Shown: positions 12,560 to 24,370 of the stretch, piece by piece
How positions within the stretch are numbered: position 1 is the first letter of the stretch
How the letters are laid out: every line of letters starts with the position of its first letter
NCBI GenBank assembly: GCA_030685235.1
Contig: MU839259.1
Location: forward strand, 1 to 64,000
Origin: Copromyces sp. CBS 386.78
Taxonomy: Eukaryota > Ascomycota > Sordariomycetes > Sordariales > Sordariaceae
Length of the DNA: 64,000 nucleotides
Direction: 5' to 3'
Made by a program: the position numbers and the translations under genes
Notes under the pieces: generated by a model
The model's input: only the letters and a program-made list of their open reading frames with translations
Databases searched by the model: none
Told to the model about the DNA's origin: nothing

Positions 12560-12720
12560 CCGGCTTCTTTGGGGAATATTATCAATATATTTTATAAGTA
12601 TAATAATAGTTTATTATATTAATCGATTTAAATAACTACCAAAATCGCCTACAAATCTTCTGAAATATTATATTAATAGTGTAATAATTATATCCGTTGT
12701 AAACCTACTTTAGTATACAT
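12560..12720 (-). pseudogene. Relic of retroelement integrase zinc-finger region
   Basis: Reading the minus strand here gives a broken segment resembling the HHCC region of gypsy integrases: YTINIIFQKIC followed by RFWWLFK, where Tyr at the expected His positions could be explained by CAC-to-TAT RIP change. Its location downstream of the reverse-transcriptase trace on the same strand fits gypsy order. The match is by eye only and the frame has stops. Confidence 0.4.
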
Positions 12721-13649
12721 TTTTATTTTTGTAGAATAATATACTCTATTAAAGTATTATCGACGTTAAACTTTATTAATTTTCTTTCTAAAATATAGAA
12801 GTAAACGGCTCTATTCTTTACCTTCCATTTCTTAAACTTAGGAAGGTCCGCCAATATCTTATCCCCGTAACTTAACTACGCGATAATATTTCCGTACTAT
12901 TTTTATACTTCTTCCTTATTATATTTCAGGTCCATCTAACCTAGGATTTTGAACGAAAAAGGCAATATTACATTCCCCGGCCCAATTTCTATTATTAATT
13001 ATCGGAAATCTATTAGCAAATCTCTCCCAAATCCGACCCTTAAATTATCGTAAAGTTTTAAAGTTAAGCGTAATAACCCGTCGGCGATCTAAACTACTTT
13101 ATTAATATTCGGCCGGTAATAAAAACTAATATTAAATTCCGTTATAATATTAATCTATTTTACAACCTTAGAATATATTATCGACTTTATATTTATTATA
13201 TTAATAATCGAAATATAATTAATATAAATATAAATTAAATATTCGGATATTTACGTAATCTATTAAATTTTCTTTAATACCCGTATAATAGCGAATATTT
13301 CTTATTTAAAGTTATTATATTATAATTCTATATCGTTTAAATTTTAAAATATAAATATATTTATTTTAATATCCCTTTAATACTTTTTTTAATCGTATTC
13401 CTCTTCGGGGGACTTCTTATTAATCTAGAATATTACTATTCTAATACTTATCTCCAACGTATTTATCGCAATATAAATTATTCGTATATAATTAACCCTA
13501 ATTAATATATTATTTTCGATTACTTTATATATATTCTTTATAGTTAATATCTATTTTTCTCCCTATTCCGGCTATATTCTCTTTATTAATTCGGTTTAAA
13601 CGGACTATTTTCCTTTAATTATCGTCTTTAATATTCTTTCGTAGAAAGC

Positions 13650-14120
13650 GTTATATAAAACCCTTACTAAATCCGCTCTTCCCGGAATATACTTTCGGAT
13701 AAAGGGCGTTAAATAAATTAATTATTAAATTTCCTCTTAATCCTTAAGCAATTCCTCTTCCTATTTCTTCGCCTACTAATAAAACTTCTACTTATACCTT
13801 TTTGCCGGGAATATTTTTCCCCCTTTAATATAAAATCCTAAGGTTTCAGCGTTATTTATAAATAGCTTTATCTTTTCCCCTACTAATAGAATAAGCCCGA
13901 ACGCTATTTTTAGGAAGTAATACTCTACTAGAAATTAAAAGTGCGTTTAAAAATCCGTATTCGCTATATAATAGTCGTCTATATATATCGATAGAATATT
14001 CGCTAAGTCCGTATTATAGCCTAATATTGAAGGTTCTACTAGAAAATATAGAACCTCCTTCCCTTCTTTCTTCTACTTTTCGATTTCTTCTTTTATTAGT
14101 CTTTTTCCTTTAACCGCTAC
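13650..14120 (-). pseudogene. Relic of gypsy-type reverse transcriptase
   Basis: The minus strand encodes a segment with the catalytic box as IYIDDYYIAN, the Asp-Asp pair being at 13979-13974. About 45 codons further on comes LFINNAETLGFYIKGGKI, matching the position and pattern of the LGHVIS-like motif of gypsy reverse transcriptases, and then a Tyr/Ile-Pro-Gly segment near 13690. TAA and TAG codons interrupt it at positions compatible with former Gln codons. Clearly dead, but the family assignment as a reverse transcriptase is good. Confidence 0.65.
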
Positions 14121-17100
14121 CTAACTATATATAGTATCGAAATCCCTCCTATCTCCAATTCGGAATCCGTCTACCGTATTACCGTAGTATTTATATACCT
14201 TCTTATCGGGCACTACAATTCTAGGGGGGTAGGCTCTAAACGCTAAATTTCCTAGCCGTATATAAATTATTATTAAATTCTTTATTCCTTACGGCATTTA
14301 ATTGTAAATAAATATCCTATATATTATTTTTATATTAATCGTCTATTAATATCCTTCTTTTATTCCTATAGCCTAATAACTATTCTTCGCGTCTATTATC
14401 GATATTATAACTATTTTACTAATTAATAAATTATCGGCGTTAATTTCTATATTATAGTACGGGTAAGCTAATTTAATAGTATTCGTATTAATAGGCCGGA
14501 AATTATATACCGTCTATCTATCGTCCTTTAACTTCGTATATAACTTTAATAAGTATAATATATTAGCCGTATAAAGTAATTTTCTTCGAAATATTATTCC
14601 TACTTCTTTTATTATAGGAAAAAACTTTTCTCCGAAAATCTTTACTTACTTTAAATATTTTATAGGCCGGAAAGTCTATAGTTTAAAATTCTCTATTAAA
14701 TTAACCGCGTACTTAATTATTTTAATTTTTATTAAATTTTTGAACGATATTGCGAAATAATTTTTCTAAGTATAATAAAGTCTTTTTACTAATTCGACCT
14801 TTTTTATAGTATCGGCTTAATTCCTAATTGAAATATTATAATCTTTTTCTTAAAGGTCGATATTATTTATAAGTTTTAAGTATAAAATGCAGTTTTATGG
14901 GGATTTTTAAATTTTAAAAGTATTCCCCTTAATTTTTTAATTCCCTATATATAACTTTAAGTGAAATATTTCTACCCCCGAAAATGAAGACGGAAGCGGC
15001 CCCCTTCCGTCTAAAATCTATAGCGGCAGCCCCTTTTCGTTTAATATTAACGGTTCGGCCTATAGACTGGCCCGCTCTTCTATCCCAATTCTAAAATTTA
15101 TACCCTTTAAAATTTCTTATTCGAAAATTTTAATACTAATTACTTTTAGTAATAATATATTATATTCTACTATATATATTTAGGCCTATTTTACTATAAC
15201 TTCCGATTAATTATATCTATAAATTTCGGAGGCCTATATAATATTAGTATTAATAATATTCTTCGCGAGGGTTAGCTAATATTATTTTATTATCGTTTTT
15301 CTATTTAATTCTTCTATTTTAATTATATGTAGTATAAAGTCCGTTAGTATTTTATTATTTAATAACCCGCCTTTCTTCCTCGTTTTTATTTCTAAATTAG
15401 GTTTTTCGACTTCGGCTAGATTTTCCCCTTTCCTTATTTTCTTAAATATTGCCAAATAATATTTTTTAATAGCCTTTAATATTTTTTCAATATTTAATCC
15501 AGTTATCTTCTTTAGTAAAAGGCTTTTTATTAATAGAGACGGCGGGACTCTCTCTAATTTTAATTTTTAGTTCGCGTATATATAAATATAGTTTAAAATA
15601 ATGGAAAACCTTATTTGATTATAATCGATATTATTAGAATAGCGGAAAATAGTTTTAATATATTCTATAAATGAAAGTATAACGTATATTATTTTTAAAG
15701 ATATTCCGCTTTTTAATAATAATAATAATATTATTAAATTCTCCGGCTTATAGGCCGGCTTATTAATAAAAATTTGAATAAATTGAATTATATTCGTTAA
15801 ATATTAATTTTTTTCTATATCTCTAGGAAGTAAATTATAATCGGGATTCTAACCGCCTTCTTTATTAATCCTACTCTTTCGAATTCTAAATAAAATATAA
15901 TTAAGTATTTTAAACCGTCTAAAATATTTAATATTACCTTTCTTACCTCTTCAACCTCTTTATCCGATATTTCTTTATTATTTTCTCCCTTCCTATTAGT
16001 AATAATATTATTTTCCTTCTCTATAATTTCCGCCTTCAAATTCTTATACTACCTTAGTATTATTATAGTTAATATTTTCGACTTTTCCTTTATATAAAAA
16101 GGAACCTCCTTTACTACCCTACTCCGTTTATATATTATAATCGTCTTTATCCCTTAATTCTAAATAGCCTTTATATATAATAATTAGGTTTACAAAAATA
16201 CAAAATTATAATACGCTCTGCTACCATACACTATCGCTATTATAATACATATAATTCCTCCTACAACAACTTCTACTATCGCCCAATTATTTATTTTATT
16301 TACTATATTATTCGCTAGCGCTATAAACTATAATTCTAAAAATTTCCGAATTTCTAAACCTAACTTCCTTATAAAGGGAATACTAATATATTTTATTATA
16401 GCCCTACTATCTAATAATATAAACGAAGATTTTAAATTTCCGATTTTTCCTTTAATAAAGCCTATATTAATTTTACCGAACTATTTTATATTTAATCTAA
16501 CGTTTATAACTTACTTCCGCTATTCGGTATCCGGAATATTTCCCTTTATAACCTTAATTAAATAATATTATACTTATTTTAATAATAATTTCCTACTATT
16601 ATTCCGCTTTTATTTAGTAATAATAGACTTTATAAAGTCGGCCTTCAATTTTAAAACTACGTTAAAGAATTAAAATACTAGAATAAAGATTATTATATTT
16701 ATAAAGATTTTCCCTAAATCTAACGGCTCTAAATTATATTCCTCTAAACCCTTAATATACGACCGTTCTTATTTCCTTTAATAGAAAATCGCTTCTACTT
16801 TCTCTAAAATCTCCTTAATTATATATCCCGTTTCTTTAATTATATCTTTTATAATTATTAAATTATTTCTCTCCGTTATCGCTATAAATTAAAAAAAACG
16901 TAACGGCGGTAAGGGAAACAGGGGGTATAATAGCGGTATTATAAATTTATTATCTTTTATTATTATAAGGGCTACGGATATAATTTTTAAAACTAGCTGT
17001 AACGGGACTCCCTTTTTAATTATTATATTCTTAGTGATTTTTAACGAGGGATCGGTTCGTAATACCCCTTTATCGAACTAATTTTTCCTAACTACCGGTA

Positions 17101-17944
17101 AAACAGTATTAAAAGCCTCCTTCAACTCCTCCGGGATCTATTCTTCCTTAAAAAAATTTCCTATTTTAATATCCTTTTTCTAACTATAATTATCCGTTTA
17201 AACGTTTCTCTCTTTTAACTCCTTAATAATTTTTTACACTAACGTTACCAATTCTTCCAGCGAACGTTTCAATTTCTTAATTTATTATATAATATATTCC
17301 GCAATTATTATTATATTTTTAGGGGTATACTCTTTCAATTTATATTATAACCTTTCGTACAAGTTATAAAAAGTTCTAGCCTCCTACTTTAATACCTTAA
17401 TACTTTTAATAATTACCAAATCCTCAAAACGACGAAGCTCTATTAAAACTCCTCTATAATATTATAAATTTAACCTCTAATTAATAATAGTATATATTAT
17501 TCTCTATTAACTAAAGGGCTACTATCTTAGGGCCATATTATAATTAAACCCTAACTATCTTTATCTTTACTAACTTTAATTCTAATTTTAAGCGAACTAT
17601 TAATTTTAAATTTATCCGCCTCCTATATTCTTAGCCACTATTAACACTTATTTTCTTTAACGGTTATCCAATAAAACCTATTCTTCAATTAATGAGTACG
17701 AATACTATCGGTCTATATAATCTCCCTACAAGCTTATATAATTATTATATTAATAAATCCTATAAAGCGATAATCTATATTTTATAGGGTACTAAAAATT
17801 AGAAATAAGAGGTAAAGGACGTTTTAATTAATTATTAAAGCTATTCTAACTATTAGAACTATTTCGACCTCCTTAATTAATATTATTATAGCTTCCGCCG
17901 GTATTATTACCACCGAAACCATTATTACTATTATTATAACTACT

Positions 17945-18110
17945 TTATTATTTAAAATTACTATTATTATAGCCGCCTTACTATTTAGAATTATTATTAT
18001 TATAATTATTTTACTATTTAGGGTTACTATTATTATAGCCGCTTTACTATTTAGAACTATTATTATTATAATTACCTTAATATTTAAAGTTATTGAAATT
18101 TATATTATAA
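17945..18110 (-). repeat. 33-bp tandem repeat coding an 11-residue motif in the gag region
   Basis: The block TTACTATTTAGRRTTACTAT recurs at 17945, 17978, 18011, 18044 and 18077, an exact 33-bp period over five copies. On the minus strand each unit reads (S/G)GYNNSNPK followed by two codons now TAG/TAA, inferred as Gln-Gln before RIP. It lies where gag is expected in the retroelement. Confidence 0.75.
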
Positions 18111-19839
18111 ACTATAATTAAAGGAAGTTAAAAATACCTACTTCCTAATATACTAAAGAATTACTTTAAAATTTTTGCTAAATCTTTAACCTTTACTATT
18201 TTATCTTCACCGTCCAATTCTTCTACTTCCTTTACTTCCGAACCTAAAAATCTAATAACCTACTTTATTTCTACGAATAACAAATCAAATTATTTTCCGC
18301 TAATAACCGTTAATATAACCTTTCCTAGCGTAAATAACCTATCTTCCAACCTTTACTTTATTATTTTATCGACCATTTCGTATAATTATTAACTTCTTAC
18401 TATACCGCTCAATACTATACCAACGGCAATAGAATAGAATTCCTTAAATTTAACCCTTATAAACAATTTCTTTACTCTATAAAAATAAGCCTAAATTAAT
18501 TCTTCGTAACGCTTCCGAATCCCTATTAACTCAACTACTATATTAATATCTATTATAATAACTATCTATTTTACTTTTATAACTACTATAATATTTATTC
18601 TACTAATTTTATCGTCCTCAAAAATTTCAGCATCCTACTAATTCTTTACATTACCCTTTAATCCCTTTCGGAATTAAATACGAAATAGCGTGCTACTCTT
18701 ATTATTAACACTATTAAATACCAAATTAACTTCAATTTCCTCGATATATTTATTAATTTTATTAGTAATACGCCCGTAGAATACCGGCCAAAATAGGAAA
18801 ATTATAATAAAACGTTTTCTTAATAAATTTATAATAACGAATAAACTTATAAGGTTTATAATAAATAGAGAACTTAATAGCGAATTCCTTATTATATCGG
18901 AACTTAAAATAATAATAATAGATTACTCTTCGGCTTCTTCTTCCAAATTATAAATTAACATAAAAATAGTAAAAAAGGGAAGAATAAAAAAGTATTTAAT
19001 AACTTTAAAACCGGTCGGGATATTTAAAAAGGATATAACTAGTTTTACCGCTTTAACCTCCTCTATAGGAAGAATTATATTAATTTTTAAATTACTTACG
19101 CTAAATACTATAATATATACTAGCAAATTTTATATATAGCAAATAGAAATAAAAGGGAGGGTAGGAATTATTTAAACGAATAAGCCCGAAAAGTACCCTA
19201 TAAATCCCTTATAATTATAGCGGCGAAATATATTAAAGGAAAAGAATAAATTTAATAAATATACGCCGGCCATTCCTAATTTAGGGCGAACTTATCTAAA
19301 TAAATTAGTTATTTAATAGTAATTAAAAATCTAGAAGTTCGAAAAAGGTATAAAGGCTCTATAACCTTAAACATAATTCCCTAAAACTTCAAATACCAAG
19401 CCCGCTTTTTAATTGAAGTTAGGGTTTACCGTCCGAAATTTAAATTTACAGTACCGTATAGTCAAAATTCGGTCCAATATCGAAGAAAATAAAGTACGTC
19501 GAAAAGGGTATTCTTTAAAGTAAAGAAGGGGTTTAATAAATAATAGATCGGGATATCGAAAAGGATAGAAGAAAGTATCGAAAAATATCGAGACTTATCG
19601 GAACTTAATAGAGTAACCTTTACTTTAATATAAAAGCCTATTAATAAATAGAATATATAACGTCCAAAGTATATTAAAATAATATATTACCAAATATAGT
19701 CTGTATATTAAATTGTAGGAAGGGTGGTATAGCGATGCCAAAACTTTTTAAAACAATTCGTTCGTTTATTCAATTAATAGGTTTTATATATACGGCGATA
19801 AAGGATAGAACTTTAATTGTTGGTCTGCGGTATATCTAT

Positions 19840-19978
19840 TATAAAATATAATATTATTATATTCGGTCTAACTTGGGTTAAAGAGGAGAAGAAAACTACA
19901 ATACAAGGGTGCCCTACAAGGGAGCCAGTTTTGTACCCCGAACAACCAGAATGCACGTGACTCATAAAGTGGGTCACA
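19840..19978 (-). repeat. Right LTR (5' LTR of the minus-strand element), 139 bp
   Basis: Gapless match to the left LTR. Here the five RIP-type changes are all G to A on the plus strand and all lie in the left part, at LTR positions 2, 14, 17, 32 and 55. The right half keeps the ancestral sequence and ends GGGTCACA. The start TATAA is therefore a mutated TGTAA. Confidence 0.92.
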
Positions 19979-21497
19979 GATGGGAGGAGACCTGCCATCC
20001 TCGACCCTAACCCGTGTTACCACATTTCCGCTTTTCTTCCATCCGGTTCTCACGTACAAACTCGCAACATTGTCTTATATAGCTTTCCATGTCAATTGGA
20101 TAGCGGACTCCTCAATGGATCTATGTTGTTCCATACTTCTACCCAATGCATCATTATACCTTGAATCTCTCTCCCTCCCTATAGCAAGGTTCACGCTCAG
20201 AAATCCAGATAGTGCTTTAGTCCTTGTCGCGGGAGGACCTCATACAAAATTCCGCACGCACTATCCAAATCATAACGCACGGCCCGAAACTGCACTTTTT
20301 TCTGCAAAAGACTTTGTTAATACTAATAGTATTTCCTGCATTTCATGTTAGTGCTTCCATTTGCACCTCCATTTGTACTTCTAGTTCACTACCAAGGACT
20401 TCCCTCTTTCAAGTCAATTTCCTTTCTTTCAGTAGTAGGTAGAGGTATCTTTATTACTATCTTTTAGCCACGGTACAACCTAGGATCCAGCCTTTCATTG
20501 CCCGCGGAAGGGTGAACTTGCCTGCCCCCGAACACTAGTTCCGGTCCAACCACAAAAGCCTCCGAACGTGAAGCCTCTCATCTGAAACAAGATCCTCACT
20601 CCCATTATAAACAAAGAGCAAAAGCCTACAATCCATCTCCCTCCCCATATCCACCCCACAATCATTGCACGCCCTTTCAAGCAGGCTCTCAGGTTGCTCA
20701 CCAAGTGCCTGAAAAGTGCCTGAAAAGTGGACGGGGCGAAGATGACAATCCAGGTTCAAGGACCTGGAACAGAGAGACAGAAGAACAGCGAGGGAATGCC
20801 GCCTTATACCAATACCATGGAGAGGAGTTCATCGTTCAACCCCACATTCCCGACTTTCCGTCGGATACCATATTAGCAAGAAGCGTCACATATTTGAACA
20901 TCATTGGACCACACTACCTCCCAACAATGACCTGTGGCTGGCCGGCTGCTCGCAGCATCGGACGCACTCAGCATTGGACGAATCCAGATAAGGAACCTAG
21001 GAAACTGGGCCGGAAACAAAAATTGGTAGCCAAGAAAGTTGACTACTAATCTATCATCGCTAAAAGTTGCCTCAAAACACCAATAGCCATATACATATGC
21101 TTGATACAGAATTGGTGTGGTCTCGACAACTGAACCGCGCTATATGCTCTGCTAATCTGCTATGCAATATGATGCAGTGTGGCTTGCTTGCTAGATCAAC
21201 CAAACCTATCAGCTCCACAACTCCAAGCTAACCATTCATAATGTGTTGCAAAAGTGTGCGTGTGTGTGCGTGTGTGTGTGTGCCGAAGAAAAGGTCAAGA
21301 ATAAGCAAGCTAAGCAATCAGCGCCCTTCTTTTCCCGAAAAAGCGCAAAGCAAGTACCTGTTGAAAGAAGACTGGGGACACATCCATGTAGGTCCCAGGT
21401 TGAAAAACACCACACCCTCCCTCACTCCAAAGTGCAGCTGAAACCACAGAGAGCCCAGCTTGCCTTATCCAGTGTTATTACACGCCTCTACGCCGCC
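19979..21497. other. Boundary region between retroelement and CDP-DAG synthase gene
   Basis: Normal base composition resumes immediately after the right LTR. Small open frames exist on both strands (for example 20535-20759 minus and 20705-21049 plus) but none carries a recognisable domain, and no intron-joined model convinced me. A short (TG)n/(CGTGTG) run lies at about 21255-21283. The last few hundred bases probably hold the 3' untranslated region of the minus-strand CDP-DAG synthase gene. Confidence 0.5.
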
Positions 21498-23097
21498 TTA
21501 ATGGCCGGCAGTCAGGGACTTTTCCACGGCGTTAACAATCTGGAAGAAAAAAAAGAAAGGTTAGTCAATGATCGGTCCCCCAACTAGCACAGAGTAAAAA
21601 CTCACCGAAGGATCGATAGCGTTGTGGTTAACGAGATACTTGGCGACGAACAGCAACAGCTTCTTATGGTCGTCGATGGTCAAACGAGTCGCCACAATCT
21701 CCAACACCTCGTCGAAATCCACCTTGTACTGCGCAATGAAGGTATGGTAGTAGATATAGGCGAAGAAGCCCATGATGAACTGGCAGTCCATGCGATCGGT
21801 GATACCTCCATGGCCCGGAATCGAGTGGCCAAAGTCCTTGATCTTGAACGTGCGCTTGAGACCCGAAGCAAAGAAGCCACCGAACGGCGCAATGAGCGAG
21901 GCGAACGTGGCCCAGAAAAAGGTGTGGATCTGCATCGGCGCCATGGTGATGCTAAACTGCGTGTTGGGCGGGAAGAACAGCAGCTCGGGCGTGGTCCAGG
22001 TCTGCGGGAGGAACACCGGGTTGGGCTCGCAGTCTAGGCCAGTGAAGAAGTTGGCGCCAAGGTCGTTGGCGGGGCAGATGAAGAAGCGGGAGCGCATGAG
22101 GATATGGGTGAGTAGAATGCCGAAGAGGACGGTCATGACCCAGGCGCCCAGAAAACCCTCCACCGTCTTCTTGGGAGACAGCTTGATCAGCTGGGTGCGG
22201 CCAAAGGTGATACCGCAGATGTAGGCGAAGATGTCGTTGGTGATGACGAGGGCGGCGGGGAGGAAGAACCAAATCAGGCCGTCGAAGACGTTGTTCATAA
22301 TAAAGTGCGACTGGCCGACAATCAGGAACAGGGCCATGTGCGCCCAGACGAACTGGGTGAACTGGAACTTGAGGTGGCCGCCCTTGAGGGTGCTGACAAA
22401 GAAGACGAAGCCTGGCGCGAGTTCCGTTTGTTAGCTTGGCCGTTGCCTTGGAGGAGGAAGAAAAAGGAGCTGCACATACCAACGACGTAAAGGGTAAAGC
22501 AGATGAAGCGATGGTGGGTAGCCAGCGGAAGGAGGACCCTATCAACCATGACAATGTGCTTGAAGTAGTAGATGACACTTTCGCCGTGGAGAAAGTACAT
22601 GGCTACCGCCAACCAGTACCAGTTCAAGCTCTTGGTGGACTGGATGTCCCGGGCACGACTAGCTCCGCTAGAGATGGCAATGACTTCCTTGAAGGAGATG
22701 ATCTGGACGGCGGTGATGATGACGACGATGTAGATGTGGCCCATGAAGAGGGCGGCGAAGAAGCCGGCAATCATGATCAGGGTCCATAGGGTGCGCTCGA
22801 GGAAGTTGGCCTTTTTCTTTTCGTATTCGGAGAGCTGCTGCTGCTGCTGCTGCTGCTGCTGGTTGTTGGCGGCGCCGTTGGGGTTCTGGGGGAGGAGGAC
22901 AAGATGTTAGCCGCGACTGCTGCACGACTGGATAGCAGAGATGGACATGATGGCAGCGCATAACATAGCATAGCATAGCATACCTCTTGGATATCCGCAA
23001 GGGCCCTCGCCTTGGAGCCATCTTCGCTGACCTCGCTCATGCTACTGCGACGGCCATTGTGGGGGAATTTGACCCCGCGACGAGACCGGCCTGTCAT
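21498..23097 (-). CDS. CDS1: CDP-diacylglycerol synthase (phosphatidate cytidylyltransferase)
   Basis: Makes CDP-diacylglycerol from CTP and phosphatidic acid, the precursor of phosphatidylinositol and other phospholipids, in the ER membrane. Four exons, 23097-22984, 22885-22480, 22411-21606 and 21539-21498, give 455 residues, close to yeast Cds1 (457). The prokaryote-to-eukaryote CDS signature is complete at about residues 354-378: SGLKRTFKIKDFG followed by HSIPGHGGITDR. Several hydrophobic helices precede it (for example FFAALFMGHIYIVVIITAVQII). An N-terminal run of about nine Gln is encoded by a CAG repeat (22838-22864). The ATG at 23097 is the first in frame; upstream extension would need a TTG start. 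The gene is divergent from uvs-3, about 1.27 kb apart. Introns are 98, 68 and 66 nt. Confidence 0.95.
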
Positions 23098-24370
23098 GGC
23101 GGTCGTTTGTATGGCTATGCGATCGGGGAAGTGGTAGTTGTCGCGATGCGCTCGGGTCAAAGGATGTCGTGGTGGTGGTGGCAGACGGGAGGACAGATGG
23201 TGTTTCGGGGACGAACGGTGTCAGCAGCGCAAAGACGGAAGACGTCGATGGAGTCCGCGGATGGAGCAGTGGATGGATCTCTTGGTGGATGTCGGCGGGT
23301 TCGTTCACGTCTTCAGAGTCCACCTTGGCGTTGATATCGGGAGAATCTGTTTGGAGCAAGGCGACAAGGCCAAAAGTCCGAGATGGTGATGATGCCTTCT
23401 TGCAGCCCGATGTTAGAGGTAAGGTATGTGTCCCGTCTTCCCTGATCGCCCGTCGGTTCCAACTTTTTTTTGGTCCCAAATTTACTGGAGCCAGCCGATT
23501 ACGATTGTTGGGACGGGACGACGGGACCGGGAGCCACCACTGAGAAAGCGCGGAGGAGCCACGGTTCAAGCATCGAGCACTAACACCCGCTAGCAGAGAG
23601 AGCCAAGGTAGCAGCGGTGCCGCCGCCGGGGTGGGACGTGCTACGTCAATGTGGCTGGGCTCGGCTGATTGGTGCATAATAATTGGTCAGACTGAAGGCG
23701 AGGCAGTGGCTGGTGCTTGAGCCTTTTGTCAGAGTCAGACTGGACTCAGTTCAAGTCGCCGTCTTTTCGCGATCAAGATGACCAGTCAGGTGATTATTTG
23801 AGTCGTGACATTGATTTTTTCATATTAGAAATTAATATCAACTTCGTTCAGCCTTTCACATCATTCTAGAAGCTCCTTGCACGTCCACTTCAAAGGAAAT
23901 TTTACACCAAGGCCCTCTGTGGCTAGACTTTCCACCCAAAATCACATGCGATGGAAGGAACATGACACTTCAGTCCTGCAGACAGCCATCACATCCAATC
24001 ATTCAACTTATTGAGACTCCGCTACCCCACAATGTAGGATGGTAAAAGGGTAGGTACGTACTTGTTAAAGGCCAGCGCAACCGCGATATCCTGGGACAAT
24101 CAGACTTCCATTCGACCATTTTTCTCAAATCTTTTTGATGGATCCCTGGTCCCAATGGAACTGCAGTTTTTTTTCTTCTGTCCATTTCTGTTGGGGATTT
24201 TCTGTATCAAGGTGGCTTTGATATCCATGATAGCTACCCCTAACCCTGGATTCATCCTCTTTCCCAAACAGACTGGATGACAACATTGGACCCTTCCCCC
24301 ATGTCCATTTTCCATCTCGAATCTCGCAACAGGCTGACGGCCATGACCACCAGGCGCACGATCGCCCACC
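23098..24370. promoter_or_regulatory. Divergent promoter region CDS1 / uvs-3
   Basis: About 1.27 kb separates the two start codons. The half next to CDS1 is GC-rich and contains a 211-codon minus-strand open frame (ATG at 23677, stop at 23042) that overlaps the CDS1 start in another frame. The half next to uvs-3 is more AT-rich. No obvious TATA box was seen for either gene. Confidence 0.5.

Larger units (their letters stand above)
11272..19978 (-). mobile_element. RIP-inactivated LTR retrotransposon, probably Ty3/gypsy type
   Basis: Two 139-bp direct repeats, 11272-11410 and 19840-19978, bound an 8.4-kb AT-rich interior. The ancestral LTR ends are TG...CA. On the minus strand the purine-rich GGGTTGGGGGGA lies just inside the left LTR, as expected for a polypurine tract, so the 5' end of the element is at the right. 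Minus-strand traces run in the order gag-like repeat (about 17.9-18.1 kb), reverse transcriptase (about 14.0 kb) and integrase zinc-finger-like segment (about 12.65 kb), which is gypsy order. All frames are broken by TAA/TAG. Flanking pentamers (GCGGA and GATGG) do not match, so no target-site duplication is visible. Confidence 0.88.

Noticed and set aside
20495..21049. Short overlapping frames on both strands between the retroelement and CDS1
   Set aside because: No recognisable motif, no convincing splice partners, and no codon-usage contrast that I could judge; left as intergenic.
23098..23160. N-terminal extension of CDS1 upstream of the ATG at 23097
   Set aside because: The frame is open but offers only a TTG start; the ATG form already matches the yeast protein length.
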